A stretch of 64,000 nt of DNA from JBBREP01 sp963716525. Its GTDB lineage: Bacteria > Actinomycetota > Acidimicrobiia > IMCC26256 > PALSA-610. Shown here one piece after another: positions 43,577-52,357 of the stretch. Position 1 is the stretch's first letter, and every line of letters begins with the position of its first letter. A program made the translations under genes and the position numbers. The stretch is taken from the NCBI GenBank assembly GCA_963716525.1, contig OY970315.1:62001-126000 (forward strand), in the 5' to 3' direction. The notes beneath the pieces are model-generated. The model ran no database searches and was not told the origin of the DNA. It was given only the letters and a program-made list of their open reading frames with translations.

Positions 43577-44164
43577 CTACGGGCGGGTCTTGCCCGCGGT
43601 CTTCTTCTGGGCCTTCATCGCACGCTTGGCGTCGCGAATCTCGCCGATCCACGCGAAGGTGTCGACATCGGCGATCGACGCCCAGTCGGCCGCGGCCTGC
43701 TCCCACCCCCGCGGCCGCACCCCCAACCGCTTGCCGAGCACACCGACGAAGATGCGAGCCTTGGCGGTGCCGTAGCCGGGCAGCGCCTCGACGCGCCGCA
43801 ACAGTTCGGCGCCGTCGCCCACACCTTCCCAAACCGCCTCGGCGCGGCCGCCGTGGTGCTCGACGAGGTAGCCGCAGAGCGCCTGGGTGCGCTGCGCCAT
43901 CGAGCCGGGAAAACGGTGCAGCGCCGGCCGGCGGCGGAACAGCTCGTCGAGCTCCGCGCTCGCTAGCCCGGCAATCGCGGCCGCGTCCAGCGCCACGCCG
44001 ATCTCCCCCAACCGCTGCTCGAGCAGCCGCGGCGCGCCGAAGGCCGACTCCATGGTCACCTGCTGGTCGAGGAGCATCCCGACGAGAAGTGCCAATGGGT
44101 TGTTCGCAAGGAGCTTGTTGGCCTCCGGATCGGGCGTGAAGGGCAAGGTGTCCTGGGCCGGCAC
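43577..44164 (-). CDS. HhH-GPD base-excision DNA glycosylase-like protein
   Basis: A 195-residue protein of the HhH-GPD superfamily group common in actinobacteria. ANNPLALLVGMLLDQQVTME and AFGAPRLLEQRLGEIG are the N-terminal helices; LLRRVEALPGYGTAKARIFV is the helix-hairpin-helix. The catalytic Asp region ADWASIADVDTFAWIGEIRD near the C-terminus is short and followed by a Lys-rich tail. There is no iron-sulphur cluster. GTG 44164 (MPAQDTLPFTPDPEANKLL) is preferred; upstream lies a tandem 12-base repeat. Substrate base unknown. Confidence 0.8.
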   Translation of the reverse strand: MPAQDTLPFTPDPEANKLLANNPLALLVGMLLDQQVTMESAFGAPRLLEQRLGEIGVALDAAAIAGLASAELDELFRRRPALHRFPGSMAQRTQALCGYLVEHHGGRAEAVWEGVGDGAELLRRVEALPGYGTAKARIFVGVLGKRLGVRPRGWEQAAADWASIADVDTFAWIGEIRDAKRAMKAQKKTAGKTRP

Positions 44165-44171
44165 GGCCCAA

Positions 44172-44195
44172 TTCTTGCACCGGTTCTTGCACCGG
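44172..44195. promoter_or_regulatory. Tandem 12-base repeat upstream of the glycosylase gene
   Basis: TTCTTGCACCGG occurs twice with no spacer, 7 bases upstream of the glycosylase GTG. The position suits an operator or a duplicated promoter element, but no known regulator matches. Confidence 0.35.
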
Positions 44196-44267
44196 CAATA
44201 CGTCCGAGAAGTGAGCCCGCCTCGCTCGCTCCCCAATGTTCAGCCTTCGGCGCGCGGAGCGGCGCTG

Positions 44268-44310
44268 CTTGTTGCATCCAATGCCCTGTCGGGGCACTCA
44301 TTGCAACAAG
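44268..44310. other. Nested hairpin in the divergent intergenic region
   Basis: CTTGTTGCA (44268-44276) pairs with TGCAACAAG (44302-44310), and inside it TGCCC pairs with GGGCA. It lies in the 256-base gap between divergent glycosylase and VOC genes; nothing else is seen there apart from the 12-base repeat and the promoter hexamer. Confidence 0.4.
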
Positions 44311-44408
44311 AACCGCCGCGGTTCACACGCGGGCAGGCGAGAGCTTGGCCAATGGTCGCTGTCGCCGACGGATCTGCAGTCGGCTCCGAAGGGCTCACCT
44401 GCTGGGGA

Positions 44409-44414
44409 TACGTT
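44409..44414 (+). promoter_or_regulatory. Leaderless-type -10 hexamer TACGTT
   Basis: TACGTT, 6 bases, then GTG 44421; it decides the start of the VOC gene, since the frame is open far upstream. Confidence 0.5.
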
Positions 44415-44420
44415 GCTGGC

Positions 44421-44855
44421 GTGAGCACGCCACGGTTCGATCAGGTCAACGTCGTCACGACCGACCCCCGGGCCGCGGTGGCATTCCTCGCGACGCTCGG
44501 CGTCGAGGTCGCGGCGACGCTGCCCGAGTGGGAGGGTCACCATCGGAACCTCCCGGTGAGCGGTCCGTTCGACGCCGACCTCGACAGCTCGGCGTTCGCC
44601 CGCAGCTGGGGCGGGCTGCCCGACGGGTTCACCGGTGTCGTGGTCGGCCTGCGGGTCGACCGCCGCGACGAGGTGGACACCCTGTACGAGCGCGCCCTCC
44701 AGGCCGGCGCCGACGCGCTGAAGGCGCCGTACGACGCGTTCTGGGGCTCGCGCTTCGCCCTGGTCATGGCACCGGGGCCGCTCGCCGTCGGAGTGATGAG
44801 CGAGCGCGACGACGCCCGGCGGTCGGCCACCCCCGACGTCGCCGACTTCGCCTGA
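44421..44855 (+). CDS. VOC-superfamily (glyoxalase-like) protein
   Basis: A 144-residue protein with two beta-alpha-beta-beta-beta repeats: RFDQVNVVTTDPRAAVAFLA at the start and VVVGLRVDRRDEVDTLYERA with PYDAFWGSRFALVMAPGPLA at the end, the layout of glyoxalase/bleomycin-resistance proteins. Metal ligands are not certain. Its start is set by the upstream hexamer. It stands alone. Confidence 0.75.
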   Translation: MSTPRFDQVNVVTTDPRAAVAFLATLGVEVAATLPEWEGHHRNLPVSGPFDADLDSSAFARSWGGLPDGFTGVVVGLRVDRRDEVDTLYERALQAGADALKAPYDAFWGSRFALVMAPGPLAVGVMSERDDARRSATPDVADFA

Positions 44856-44906
44856 GCGGCACCTGTCACAGCCGGAGGTCCGGCGTACGGGAGCCCGGTC
44901 GCGACG

Positions 44907-44912
44907 TAGAAT
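44907..44912 (+). promoter_or_regulatory. -10-like TAGAAT before the HelR-like gene
   Basis: GTAGAAT lies about 41 bases before the proposed TTG start, leaving a short leader with GGCGG just before the codon. Confidence 0.4.
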
Positions 44913-44953
44913 GGCCGACTCCCTGAACGCTGAACGGCCCCGGACGGCGGTAT

Positions 44954-47330
44954 TTGGCCCACGCCCACGAACCCGAGCTGCGCGACCAGATCGCGGAGGA
45001 ACAGGCGTACGTCGACGCCGCCTACGAGCGGCTCGACGTCATGCGCGCCGCGGCGGAGAGCGTGCGCGGTGCCTACTCGGAGGTGCGGGCGGGCGGCACG
45101 CACCAGGCCCGGCTCGAGCGCGACATCGCCTACGAGGTGACGGCCCGGCGGCTCGCCGAGCTCGACATCGGCGAGGCGCCGTTGCTGTTCGGCCGTCTCG
45201 ACCTCGAGCCCGGCGCGTCCGATCCGCCCACCTGGTACATCGGGCGGCTCGCGGTCGACGACGCCGAGCACAACCCGCTCGTGATCGACTGGCGGGCGCC
45301 GATCGCGGAGCCCTTCTACCGCGCCACGGCCGTCGAGCCGATGCACGTGGTGCGGCGCCGGCATTTCATCACGCGCCGCGGGCGGTACATCACCGCGCTC
45401 GACGACGAGGTGTTCGACGCCGAGGCGTCGGAAGCGGCCGGCTTCACCGTCACCGGCGAGGGCGCGCTCCTCGCCGCACTCGACCGCCACCGCACCGGGC
45501 GCATGGGCGACATCGTCGCCACGATCCAGGCCGAGCAGGACGAGGCGATCCGCGCCGACCTGCCCGGCGTGCTCGTGGTGAGCGGCGGTCCGGGAACCGG
45601 CAAGACGGCGGTCGCGCTGCACCGGGCCGCGTACCTCCTCTACACGCACCGCCGGCACCTCGCGGCGCGCGGCGTGCTGCTCGTGGGGCCGAGCCCCGTG
45701 TTCCTGCGTTACATCGAGCAAGTGTTGCCGTCGCTCGGCGAGCAGGACGTGCAGCTCAGCACGATCTCGGGCCTCAAGCCGCAGCTGCGCAACCTTCGCG
45801 TCGAGCAGCCCGACGTCGCCGCGATCAAGGGTTCGGCCCGTATGGCGCGTGTCATCGCGCCGTGCCGTGCGCGACCGCCAGCGTGTGTGCAATCACGACG
45901 TCGCGTTCATGCTCGACGGCTTGCGTATCCGCTTCACGCGTGAAGACAGCGCGCGCGTCGTGCGCGGCGCGCAGCGCCAGAAGGGCACGCACAACGAGCG
46001 CCGTCCCTACGTGGTGCGCCGCACCACCGACATGCTCGTGGCGGCGTACAAGCTCGCCGCGATGCGCGCGTACGAGCGTCGCCGCTTCGACTCGGATGCG
46101 GCCGGCGGCGCCGACAACGTGGTCGACATCGAGCACGGGGCCACGGTCGACTCCTTGATCGGCCGGGCGATCGCGCGCGGCGACGCGCTGCCCGAGGGCT
46201 TCGAACCGGAGCTCGGGGCCCGCCTGCGCCGGCGCCCGGAGGTGATCGAGGCCCTGGAGCGCATGTGGCCCGTGCTGTCGGGCACCGAGCTCGTCAATGA
46301 CCTGCTCGGATTCCGCGCCCTGGTCCGGTCGGCGGCCGGCGCTGGGGCGGGCGCGCCGCTGCTGTCACCGGCCGAGCAAGAGCTGCTGCACCGTCCGCGT
46401 ACCCCCGACCCGGCCGATGCGCGCTGGACCGATGCCGACGTCGCGCTCGTCGACGAGGCCGACGCGCTGCTGGGGCCGGTCGAGGCCGCGCAGCCGCGCA
46501 AGCGGCGCCGCCGCGGCGCCGACGACGACGCGCTCTCGGTCGGACAGCGGGTGATCGAGGACCTGGGCGTGGGGGCGTTCATGAGCGCGGCCCAGATCGC
46601 GGCCCGCTACGGCGACGGCGGCGGCGATGCCGACGGGCCGAGCGAGCTGCGCACGTTCGGCCACGTACTCGTCGACGAGGCCCAAGACCTCCCGCCGATG
46701 CAGTGGCGGATGCTCGCCCGCCGCTGCCCCGCCGGCAGCTTCACGATCGTCGGCGATCTCGGCCAGGCGTCGCGGCCCGGCGCGGCCGACTCGTGGGACG
46801 ACATCGTCGACCAGCTCCCCCAGCGCCGCATCCCGCCGCGCTTCGCCACCCTCACCGTGAACTACCGCACACCGGCGGAGGTCATGGACGTCGCGGCCCG
46901 GCTGCTCGCGGTGGCGGCTCCCACCGTCGAACCGTCGCGCAGCGTGCGGCGCACCGACGAGGCGCCGCTGATCGTCGCCGTAGGGCACGACGAGCTGGAG
47001 GCGCGGGCCGCGTCGTGCGCCCGCGCCGCGCACGCCCGGCGCGGCACCGTGGCGGTGATCGCGCCGCGCAGCGCACACGCCGCGATCGTGGGCGAGCTCA
47101 GCGATCTCGGCGCCGAATCCGAAGGTATTGCCGCGCTCGACGCCGCCGTCGCGGTGCTCGACGCCACGGATTCGAAGGGCCTCGAGTTCGACCACGTGAT
47201 CGTCGTGGAGCCAGCCGACCTCGTGTCGGGCGACCGCGCCGGTCTGCGCCTCCTCTACGTCACGATCACCCGCGCCACCAAGACGCTCGCGATCGTGCAC
47301 GCGAAACCACTGCCCGAAGCGCTGGCCTGA
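44954..47330 (+). CDS. HelR/HelD-like RNA polymerase recycling ATPase, frameshifted
   Basis: A superfamily-1 ATPase of about 790 residues. The N-terminal part has the coiled-coil arm (IAEEQAYVDAAYERLDVMRA) and WYIGRLAVDDAEHN, VIDWRAPIAEPFYRAT, typical of HelD/HelR. Walker A is LVVSGGPGTGKTAVALHRAA (about residue 210). One extra C near 45870 (GCGCCG for GCGCG) shifts the frame; after it come VRDRQRVCNHDVAFMLDG, VLVDEAQDLPPMQWRML (Walker B), FTIVGDLGQAS, TLTVNYRTPAEVMDVA and DSKGLEFDHVIVVEPADL. HelR and HelD pull stalled RNA polymerase off DNA and in some actinobacteria confer rifampicin tolerance. TTG 44954 is the only good start. Confidence 0.85.
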
Positions 47331-47349
47331 GTCCGTAACGTCGCTTCCC

Positions 47350-48082
47350 ATGTTGGGGTTGTGCAGCCGCTGCGGCGGCACCGAGTGGGAGCACATGAGC
47401 GAGACCGAGTCGCGCTGTCGCGAGTGCGGCCTTGGTTGCACGCACACGCCGTTGACAGCGACGCGCTCGGAAGCTGCGCCGGTGCCTTCACTCCTCCGCG
47501 ACGATGCGGAAGTCGCGGCACTGCGAGCGCGTCGTGCCGCGCACGCAGGGTCGCGGCGCGAGATGTACGAGCGCGCCGGCTTCACGCTGCTCGGGCTCGA
47601 CGACCGCTGGACCGGGCTGCGCTGGCTCGCGGGGCACGGTGGTGTAGGCGGCCGGCTGAACCGGGTGATGCTCGGGCACGGCACCGCGGGTCCCGATCCG
47701 AGCGCGCCGCCGTCGGTCATGGTCGAGATGCAGCCGGTGCGCCTGGAGTTCGGCTGGACCGAGGCGGCGTATCGCGCGTACGCCGCACAGGATCTCCTCG
47801 GGCACCTGTGGTCGGCGACCGGCGTGCTGCCCCAAGCCGCCGCGGCGTGCCGCGTTCGGCGCGAGCGACGACCCGACGGCACCGTGGGATCACGTCGAGA
47901 TCGGGGTCGACGGTGCGCCGGTGCCGGCGCACGTGCTCCAGTCGGGCGCGGTTTGGGTCGGGATCGTCCGGCACGCCGACGTGCTCGCCACACTCGTGGC
48001 ACACGGCTGGCCGCTCGCAAGTACGGGCCTCGTTGCGCTCGCCGACCTCGCCGCATACGAGCGCGGCTCGATCGAGCTCTAG
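47350..48082 (+). CDS. Hypothetical protein with N-terminal zinc ribbon, frameshifted
   Basis: ATG 47350 follows TAACGT by 8 bases. The N-terminus reads LCSRCGGTEWEHM and RCRECG, a four-cysteine zinc ribbon. The next 120 residues (GFTLLGLDDRWTGLRWLAGH, MVEMQPVRLEFGWTEAAYRA) have no family I recognise. Near 47850 coding moves to the frame PWDHVEIGVDGAPVPAHVLQ, VWVGIVRHADVLATLVAHGW and stops with TAG at 48082. A base gain or loss in a GCCGCGGCG run explains it. Restored length is about 243 residues. Confidence 0.6.
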
Positions 48083-48152
48083 TGGTGCGCCGGAGACCAC
48101 CCGCCGGAACCCTCGACGCTACGAACCAGCCGCAGCGGCGTGCATCCCATCC

Positions 48153-48174
48153 TCCATCAGGGGCAATATGCGTG
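48153..48174 (+). repeat. Promoter-like repeat, copy A (3' half)
   Basis: CCATCAGGGGCAATATGCGTG matches the 3' half of copy E at nearly every base. It ends at the start region of the GNAT gene. The 5' half with TTGTGG is absent. Confidence 0.55.
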
Positions 48175-48729
48175 CCCTTGACCTTGCTTGAAGGCAATCG
48201 CGTCGGTCTGCGTGAACTTTCCGAGGGAGACCTGGAAGCGGTTGTCGCCTATTCGGTCGACGACGCGGTTGCCCGGTATCAGGACTGGCGGTCACACACC
48301 GCCGACGACGCGAAAGCCTTCCTCGACAGCGCGATCGCCGAAGCGCAACAGATGCCGCGCAACACATATTCGCTGGCCATAGTCGAGCGCGCATCGTCAC
48401 TCGTGGTCGGGGATGCGTCGATCGGAATCGAGAGTGCTCGCAACAAGAGAGCCGAGATTGGGTTCACGCTGCGGCGAGATCGCTGGGGCGCCGGACTTGC
48501 GACCGAGGCTTCGCAGCTGCTTCTCGCGTTCGGTTTCGATCAGCTTGGGATGCATCGCATAGAGGCGACCAGCCATCCCGACAATGTGGCGTCGCACCGA
48601 ATCCTGGAGAAGATCGGCATGTCACACGAAGGTCGCCTCCGTGATCACCTGTTCGTCAACGGCGCATGGCAAGACTCGCTCGTGTTCTCCATCCTCGAAT
48701 CAGAGTGGAGAGCGCGGGTGAGCGCATAG
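48172..48729 (+). CDS. RimJ/RimL-type GNAT acetyltransferase
   Basis: A GNAT of about 185 residues: LEGNRVGLRELSEGDLEAVV, VVGDASIGIESARNKRAEIG, FTLRRDRWGAGLATEASQLL (acetyl-CoA loop) and HRIEATSHPDNVASHRILEK followed by IGMSHEGRLRDHLFVNGAW. This is the RimJ/RimL subgroup that acetylates N-terminal or side-chain amines of proteins, peptides or drugs. Start may be GTG 48172 or TTG 48178; the latter gives the more usual N-terminus. GC content is lower than in the genes to the left, marking the beginning of the accessory stretch. Confidence 0.85.
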   Translation: MPLTLLEGNRVGLRELSEGDLEAVVAYSVDDAVARYQDWRSHTADDAKAFLDSAIAEAQQMPRNTYSLAIVERASSLVVGDASIGIESARNKRAEIGFTLRRDRWGAGLATEASQLLLAFGFDQLGMHRIEATSHPDNVASHRILEKIGMSHEGRLRDHLFVNGAWQDSLVFSILESEWRARVSA

Positions 48730-48810
48730 AGGCCGTGTCACTCGTCGAGCCGACCGGTGATGTGTGGCGTGCTGCGACCACGGCGCTGCACGCCTGCGCC
48801 ACCCAGAACT

Positions 48811-48850
48811 GCCGGACGCATGCTTGTGGGCAGCGCCCACCGCGGGCAAT
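48811..48850 (+). repeat. Promoter-like repeat, copy B
   Basis: GCCGGACGCATGCTTGTGGG and then CAGCGCCCACCGCGGGCAAT. It shares 36 of about 40 positions with copy C. It contains TTGTGG but the -10 position reads CAATCG. The next plausible gene starts about 90 bases downstream. Confidence 0.7.
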
Positions 48851-48940
48851 CGGTGCGCGCGGTCGGGACTGTCGGCGGACGGCGCCTTCGTGCGGGTCGC
48901 ATCGCCAATGCAGAGGTGTTGACATGGCAGGCTGGCGTTC

Positions 48941-49288
48941 GTGGGCAAGTCGCGCGCGGCCCGTGCGGCCGCCGCAGGTGGAGCGCTCGGCGGCGGCTTG
49001 GGGAGTGGAGGTCTCGGCGCAGCGGGTGGGGCACTCGGTGGATCGGGCGGGGGTGGCTCGGGTGCCTTGATGTCCTACTCGTATCAAGCCACGGCAGTCA
49101 TCGAGCGCACGGCAACATCGCGTACTCACCCGCTCGACTGGAGCGCGATCGTGCGTGCGGCGAACGCTGCGATCACTGCGTTGGACGGTGTAACGCGTGT
49201 CGTTCAAGTGCGGGTCGCCGGGCGCGGTCCAGCAACGTTCCCGAGCACAGTCGCATCAACGGTCGCGGGAGCGATTCAGAGCACGTGA
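48941..49288 (+). CDS. Possible small protein, Gly/Ala-rich N-terminus
   Basis: An open frame of 115 codons from GTG 48941 begins GKSRAARAAAAGGALGGGL, then YSYQATAVIERTATSRTHPL, WSAIVRAANAAITALDGVTR and stops at 49288, 8 bases from the stop of the convergent flavin-fold gene. No family is recognised and the start is weakly supported. The amphipathic C-terminal half looks more protein-like than other frames. Treat as a weak hypothetical gene. Confidence 0.3.
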   Translation: MGKSRAARAAAAGGALGGGLGSGGLGAAGGALGGSGGGGSGALMSYSYQATAVIERTATSRTHPLDWSAIVRAANAAITALDGVTRVVQVRVAGRGPATFPSTVASTVAGAIQST

Positions 49289-49295
49289 CTGTCGC

Positions 49296-49703
49296 TCATT
49301 CGATGGTCGAGCGGTACCCGCTGATGACGTCGGGTTGGAGTTGCACGAAGTGTGCAGCCGGCGCGCCGGCAAGGTCTTTGAGACCCATGCGCTGAAGCTC
49401 GCGCCGTTGTGCGAGATCACCGATTTCCGCGGCGCGGCCGATCACGAGTATCGCCCAGAAGCGCTCGTCGAGCTGCCCGCTGTCGACCCCGAGCGCGACA
49501 ACGCTGTCGCCGGTGATGGAACGACGGGCTGGGCCGTCATTCATGCCCAGCACGACGCTGCCGCCGAGGTAGCTGTAGTTGACCGGCATCACGATGGGTA
49601 GCGCGCGAATCGTCATGCTGAGACGGCCAAGGTTCTGACTTGCGAGCAAGTCTTGACACTCAGCCTCGGATAGCCCGCGTGGAGCATCGTCGTGGAAGAA
49701 CAT
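49296..49703 (-). CDS. Pyridoxamine 5'-phosphate oxidase-like flavin-binding protein
   Basis: A 135-residue split-barrel protein: GLSEAECQDLLASQNLGRLS, ALPIVMPVNYSYLGGSVVLG, RSITGDSVVALGVDSGQLDE and WAILVIGRAAEIGD follow the PNPOx-like family found in many actinobacteria, which binds FMN, F420 or heme. ATG 49703 has GGAGGG 4 bases upstream. It is divergent from the gene at 49883. Specific reaction unknown. Confidence 0.8.
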   Translation of the reverse strand: MFFHDDAPRGLSEAECQDLLASQNLGRLSMTIRALPIVMPVNYSYLGGSVVLGMNDGPARRSITGDSVVALGVDSGQLDERFWAILVIGRAAEIGDLAQRRELQRMGLKDLAGAPAAHFVQLQPDVISGYRSTIE

Positions 49704-49882
49704 GCGCCCTCCATCCTTGCTCGTGCGATGCGCGACGCCAGGGACGTTCGGCACCCATCGTGCCGCAACGGTCACAGAGGTCCGAATGTGTGAGCCCTCA
49801 GAGCATACGAGCCGCACCCTCGGCGTGCACGTCGTTGATGCCGCCGATACGATCTGCTCAGTTTCCGGTCGAAGGAGCGGTC

Positions 49883-50389
49883 GTGTCACCCAGTGCCGGA
49901 CACGAGCATGACGCTGCCGACGGGCACGATCGTGCCATCCACCACATCTTCGGGTCTGGATTGACACTGACGAACATCTTGAGTCGTCACGGGCTCGACG
50001 AGGAACTCGCCGAACGCCTGCGGGGTGTTGTCGCAGAGCTCGACTCGGCGATCGGGCACATTCGCAGCGCCGCGCTTGCGTTGGTTGTCGAGCGCCGACA
50101 GCAACAACCAGCCGCGCCGACCGAGCATCCGCTACCAGACAACTGGCGTCGCCGGTTATGCCGATGCAGCATCGACGAAGTGTTCGCATACGCCGTCACC
50201 GGCGACGATTTCTACCACGCGAACAGTCACACGCCGTGGGCTCATGAGCGCAACGGGCTACTCGTCTCCGTGCGGTCGGGCAGCGTCCTCGCCCGCCGCG
50301 AGGGAAGAATCTTCTACGACATCAAGTCAGACACGCCGCTGTACTACGAAGACCAGCGCACCGAACCCACACGAGAACGCAACGCGTAA
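49883..50389 (+). CDS. HisKA_3-like dimerisation domain protein without ATPase domain
   Basis: A 168-residue protein; GTG 49883 is preceded by AAGGAG. Residues about 10-70 read HDRAIHHIFGSGLTLTNILS and LAERLRGVVAELDSAIGHIR, aligning with the dimerisation helices of DevS-type kinases (usual LHDxVIQRLFATGLxLQ ... LDxTIxxIRS), including the HD pair where the phospho-accepting histidine lies. No HATPase_c domain follows. Residues 95-165 (RRLCRCSIDEVFAYAVTGDD, GLLVSVRSGSVLARREGRIF) are unknown. It might be a phosphotransfer or anti-kinase protein, or a shuffled remnant. Confidence 0.6.
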   Translation: MSPSAGHEHDAADGHDRAIHHIFGSGLTLTNILSRHGLDEELAERLRGVVAELDSAIGHIRSAALALVVERRQQQPAAPTEHPLPDNWRRRLCRCSIDEVFAYAVTGDDFYHANSHTPWAHERNGLLVSVRSGSVLARREGRIFYDIKSDTPLYYEDQRTEPTRERNA

Positions 50390-50850
50390 GTCCACCCAAG
50401 AATCGCCGACCTGGCGCACTGGCGCGCCGAGTCGCCGGTGAATTCGCACGGAACGGGTGCCCATGACGTGCAGGCTGTCTTGCCTGGTTTGCGCCCGACT
50501 TCGAGCCCCATCGCGCACCGAGATCGACGGACCGAACGTGCCTCCCCATCGCTGGCAATCCGAACGGCGACGACACAGCGATCGCGGAGCAGCGCACGTT
50601 CGACGACCTCGCTACCTCGGCGGCGTCGGCGACCTCGGCTATAGAGTCGCCATCGGCGTTCCCTGGCGTCGCATCACGCGCATCGTCTTCATCTCGACGG
50701 CGAGCCTTCCATCACCATCCCCGTGTTCGGCCAGGTGTTCGTGTGGTTCGCCCCGTCTCGATCGCTTCACGGCTACCACAACTCACACGCAGATCGTCGC
50801 ATCATCGACTACGACTTCCAGTATCAAGGCCTTTCGCGCAGCCGCGATCC
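50390..50850. other. 461-base stretch with no supported gene
   Basis: Frames here are short or composition-poor. Fragments such as GYRVAIGVPWRRITRIVFIS and, in another frame, TIPVFGQVFVWFAPS look protein-like but no frame joins them and no start is supported, so a decayed gene is possible. Nothing else seen. Confidence 0.4.
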
Positions 50851-50893
50851 GCCGGACTGCGTGCTTGTGGGCAGCGCTCATCGCGGGCAATCT
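50851..50893 (+). repeat. Promoter-like repeat, copy C
   Basis: GCCGGACTGCGTGCTTGTGG, GCAGCGCTCATCGCGGG, CAATCT. TTGTGG and CAATCT are exactly 17 bases apart, and ATG 50903 begins 9 bases after CAATCT. Confidence 0.75.
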
Positions 50894-50902
50894 GGGTGGC
50901 GT

Positions 50903-51496
50903 ATGGCACGACCTGATGTTCTGAGTTTGGTCGTTTCGGATGCGGCAGCGTTTCGGGCTTGGCTCGACGCGAATCGCGACCGTTCCGAGGGCGTTTGGCT
51001 GGTCCTCGCCAAGAAAGATATGACTGCCACGACCAGTCTGACCTATGCCCAGGCCCTGGAAGAAGCGCTATGCCAGGGATGGATCGATGGTCAGAAACGA
51101 AGCCGCGACGCCACGACGTTCGCGCAGCGGTTCACTCCCAGGCGCCGCACAAGTCAGTGGTCGAAGCGCAATCTTCGCATAGCCGAGGAACTGATCGCGG
51201 CGGGCCGGATGCTGCCAGCCGGGCTCGCCGAGATCGACCGAGCAAAAGCCGATGGCCGCTGGGCCGCCGCGTATTCGGGACAGGCAGAGGCGTCGGTTCC
51301 GGCCGATCTCGCGGCCGCATTGTCGGCCAACCCTGCTGCGGAGAAGATGTTCGCCGACCTGAACGGCGCCAACCGATACGCGGTGTTGTACCGCATCGAC
51401 ACCGCGAAGCGTGCCGAGACTCGCGCTCGTCGGATCGCTCAATTCGTAGAGATGCTGGCTCGTGGCGAAACAATCCATCCCCAGCGCCGTGCCTGA
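50903..51496 (+). CDS. YdeI/OmpD-associated family protein
   Basis: A 197-residue YdeI-type protein: FRAWLDANRDRSEGVWLVLA, LTYAQALEEALCQGWIDGQK, FAQRFTPRRRTSQWSKRNLR and a C-terminal helical part (NRYAVLYRIDTAKRAETRAR, IAQFVEMLARGE) are characteristic. The family is widespread and its function is not established; some members relate to envelope or antibiotic stress. ATG 50903 follows promoter-like repeat C. Frame upstream is open but has no protein-like content in common. Confidence 0.85.
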   Translation: MARPDVLSLVVSDAAAFRAWLDANRDRSEGVWLVLAKKDMTATTSLTYAQALEEALCQGWIDGQKRSRDATTFAQRFTPRRRTSQWSKRNLRIAEELIAAGRMLPAGLAEIDRAKADGRWAAAYSGQAEASVPADLAAALSANPAAEKMFADLNGANRYAVLYRIDTAKRAETRARRIAQFVEMLARGETIHPQRRA

Positions 51497-51532
51497 CCGA
51501 CATAGTCCGCTCGTCACCTACAGCACTCCCGT

Positions 51533-51570
51533 GTTGCGTGCTTGTGGGTAGCGCCCATCGCGGGCATTCT
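51533..51570 (+). repeat. Promoter-like repeat, copy D
   Basis: GTTGCGTGCTTGTGGGTAGC, GCCCATCGCGGG, CATTCT. The TTGTGG to CATTCT distance is again 17 bases, and ATG 51578 begins 7 bases after the hexamer. Confidence 0.75.
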
Positions 51571-51577
51571 GCTTGGT

Positions 51578-52225
51578 ATGAGAACACGCCTCGCGTTGTT
51601 CGACCTCGACGGGACGCTCGTCGACCGTGATGGCGCGTTCGCTCGAGCGGCCTGTGCGATGGCGGCGCACGTCGGCCTGGACCCGGCGACGTTCGTGCCG
51701 TTCGCCATCAAGGCGGACGGGCGCGGTCTGCGAGGCTGGCGAGTGTGGATCGACGAGGTCCGTCGGCAATTCGATCTGGTTGAGAGCAACGACGATCTGT
51801 ACCGCTTCCACGAGCAGGCGTACTTCGCATCATTCGTCGACGAATCGGCCGTGCGGAACGCGCTCGCTGATCTTCGCGATGATGGCTGGCAAGTGGCGGT
51901 CGTGACGAATGGTGCCAGCACCCAGGATCGAAAGGTCGATCTTGCCGGGCTGCGAGACGTCGTCGATGTCGTCGTCGTGTCGGAAGTAGTGGGCGTTCGG
52001 AAGCCGGATCCGCGTATGTTCGCCCTCGCGTGTGAACAGGCTGGTGTCGACTGTGCGGAGGTCATGGTCGGCGACAACCCCGCGGCCGATATCGGCGGAG
52101 CGCACGCGGCGGGCATCGCGTCGATCTGGATCGACCACGGATACGGCTGGCCACCGGAGATCGAGCCACCGACCCACTCGGTCAAGTCAATCACCGACGC
52201 GATCGCGCTCGTGAGGACGCTCTGA
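51578..52225 (+). CDS. HAD-superfamily hydrolase
   Basis: A 215-residue HAD phosphatase: motif I LALFDLDGTLVDRDG, motif II AVVTNGAS, motif III lysine in VVVSEVVGVRKPDPRMF, motif IV VMVGDNPAADIGGAHAAGI. The helical cap lies between motifs I and II (residues 20-85). ATG 51578 follows promoter-like repeat D. Likely a small-metabolite phosphatase (phosphoglycolate or nucleotide-like); substrate unknown. Confidence 0.9.
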   Translation: MRTRLALFDLDGTLVDRDGAFARAACAMAAHVGLDPATFVPFAIKADGRGLRGWRVWIDEVRRQFDLVESNDDLYRFHEQAYFASFVDESAVRNALADLRDDGWQVAVVTNGASTQDRKVDLAGLRDVVDVVVVSEVVGVRKPDPRMFALACEQAGVDCAEVMVGDNPAADIGGAHAAGIASIWIDHGYGWPPEIEPPTHSVKSITDAIALVRTL

Positions 52226-52357
52226 CCGCTGTACGTTGCTGCTCGGCATGAAGGCGATGATCCATGGACGAGCGGCCGTCATGCGGCCACGTAATGGACA
52301 CAGGGCGCCCGGTCTGCCGCTACGCGCTCGCGAGAACGCTCGCTGATCGGGCAAGCT

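Noticed and set aside
50390..50850. Gene encoding the GYRVAIGVPWRRIT / PVFGQVFVWFAP fragments
   Set aside because: The fragments lie in different frames, no start or ribosome site supports them, and I cannot name a family.
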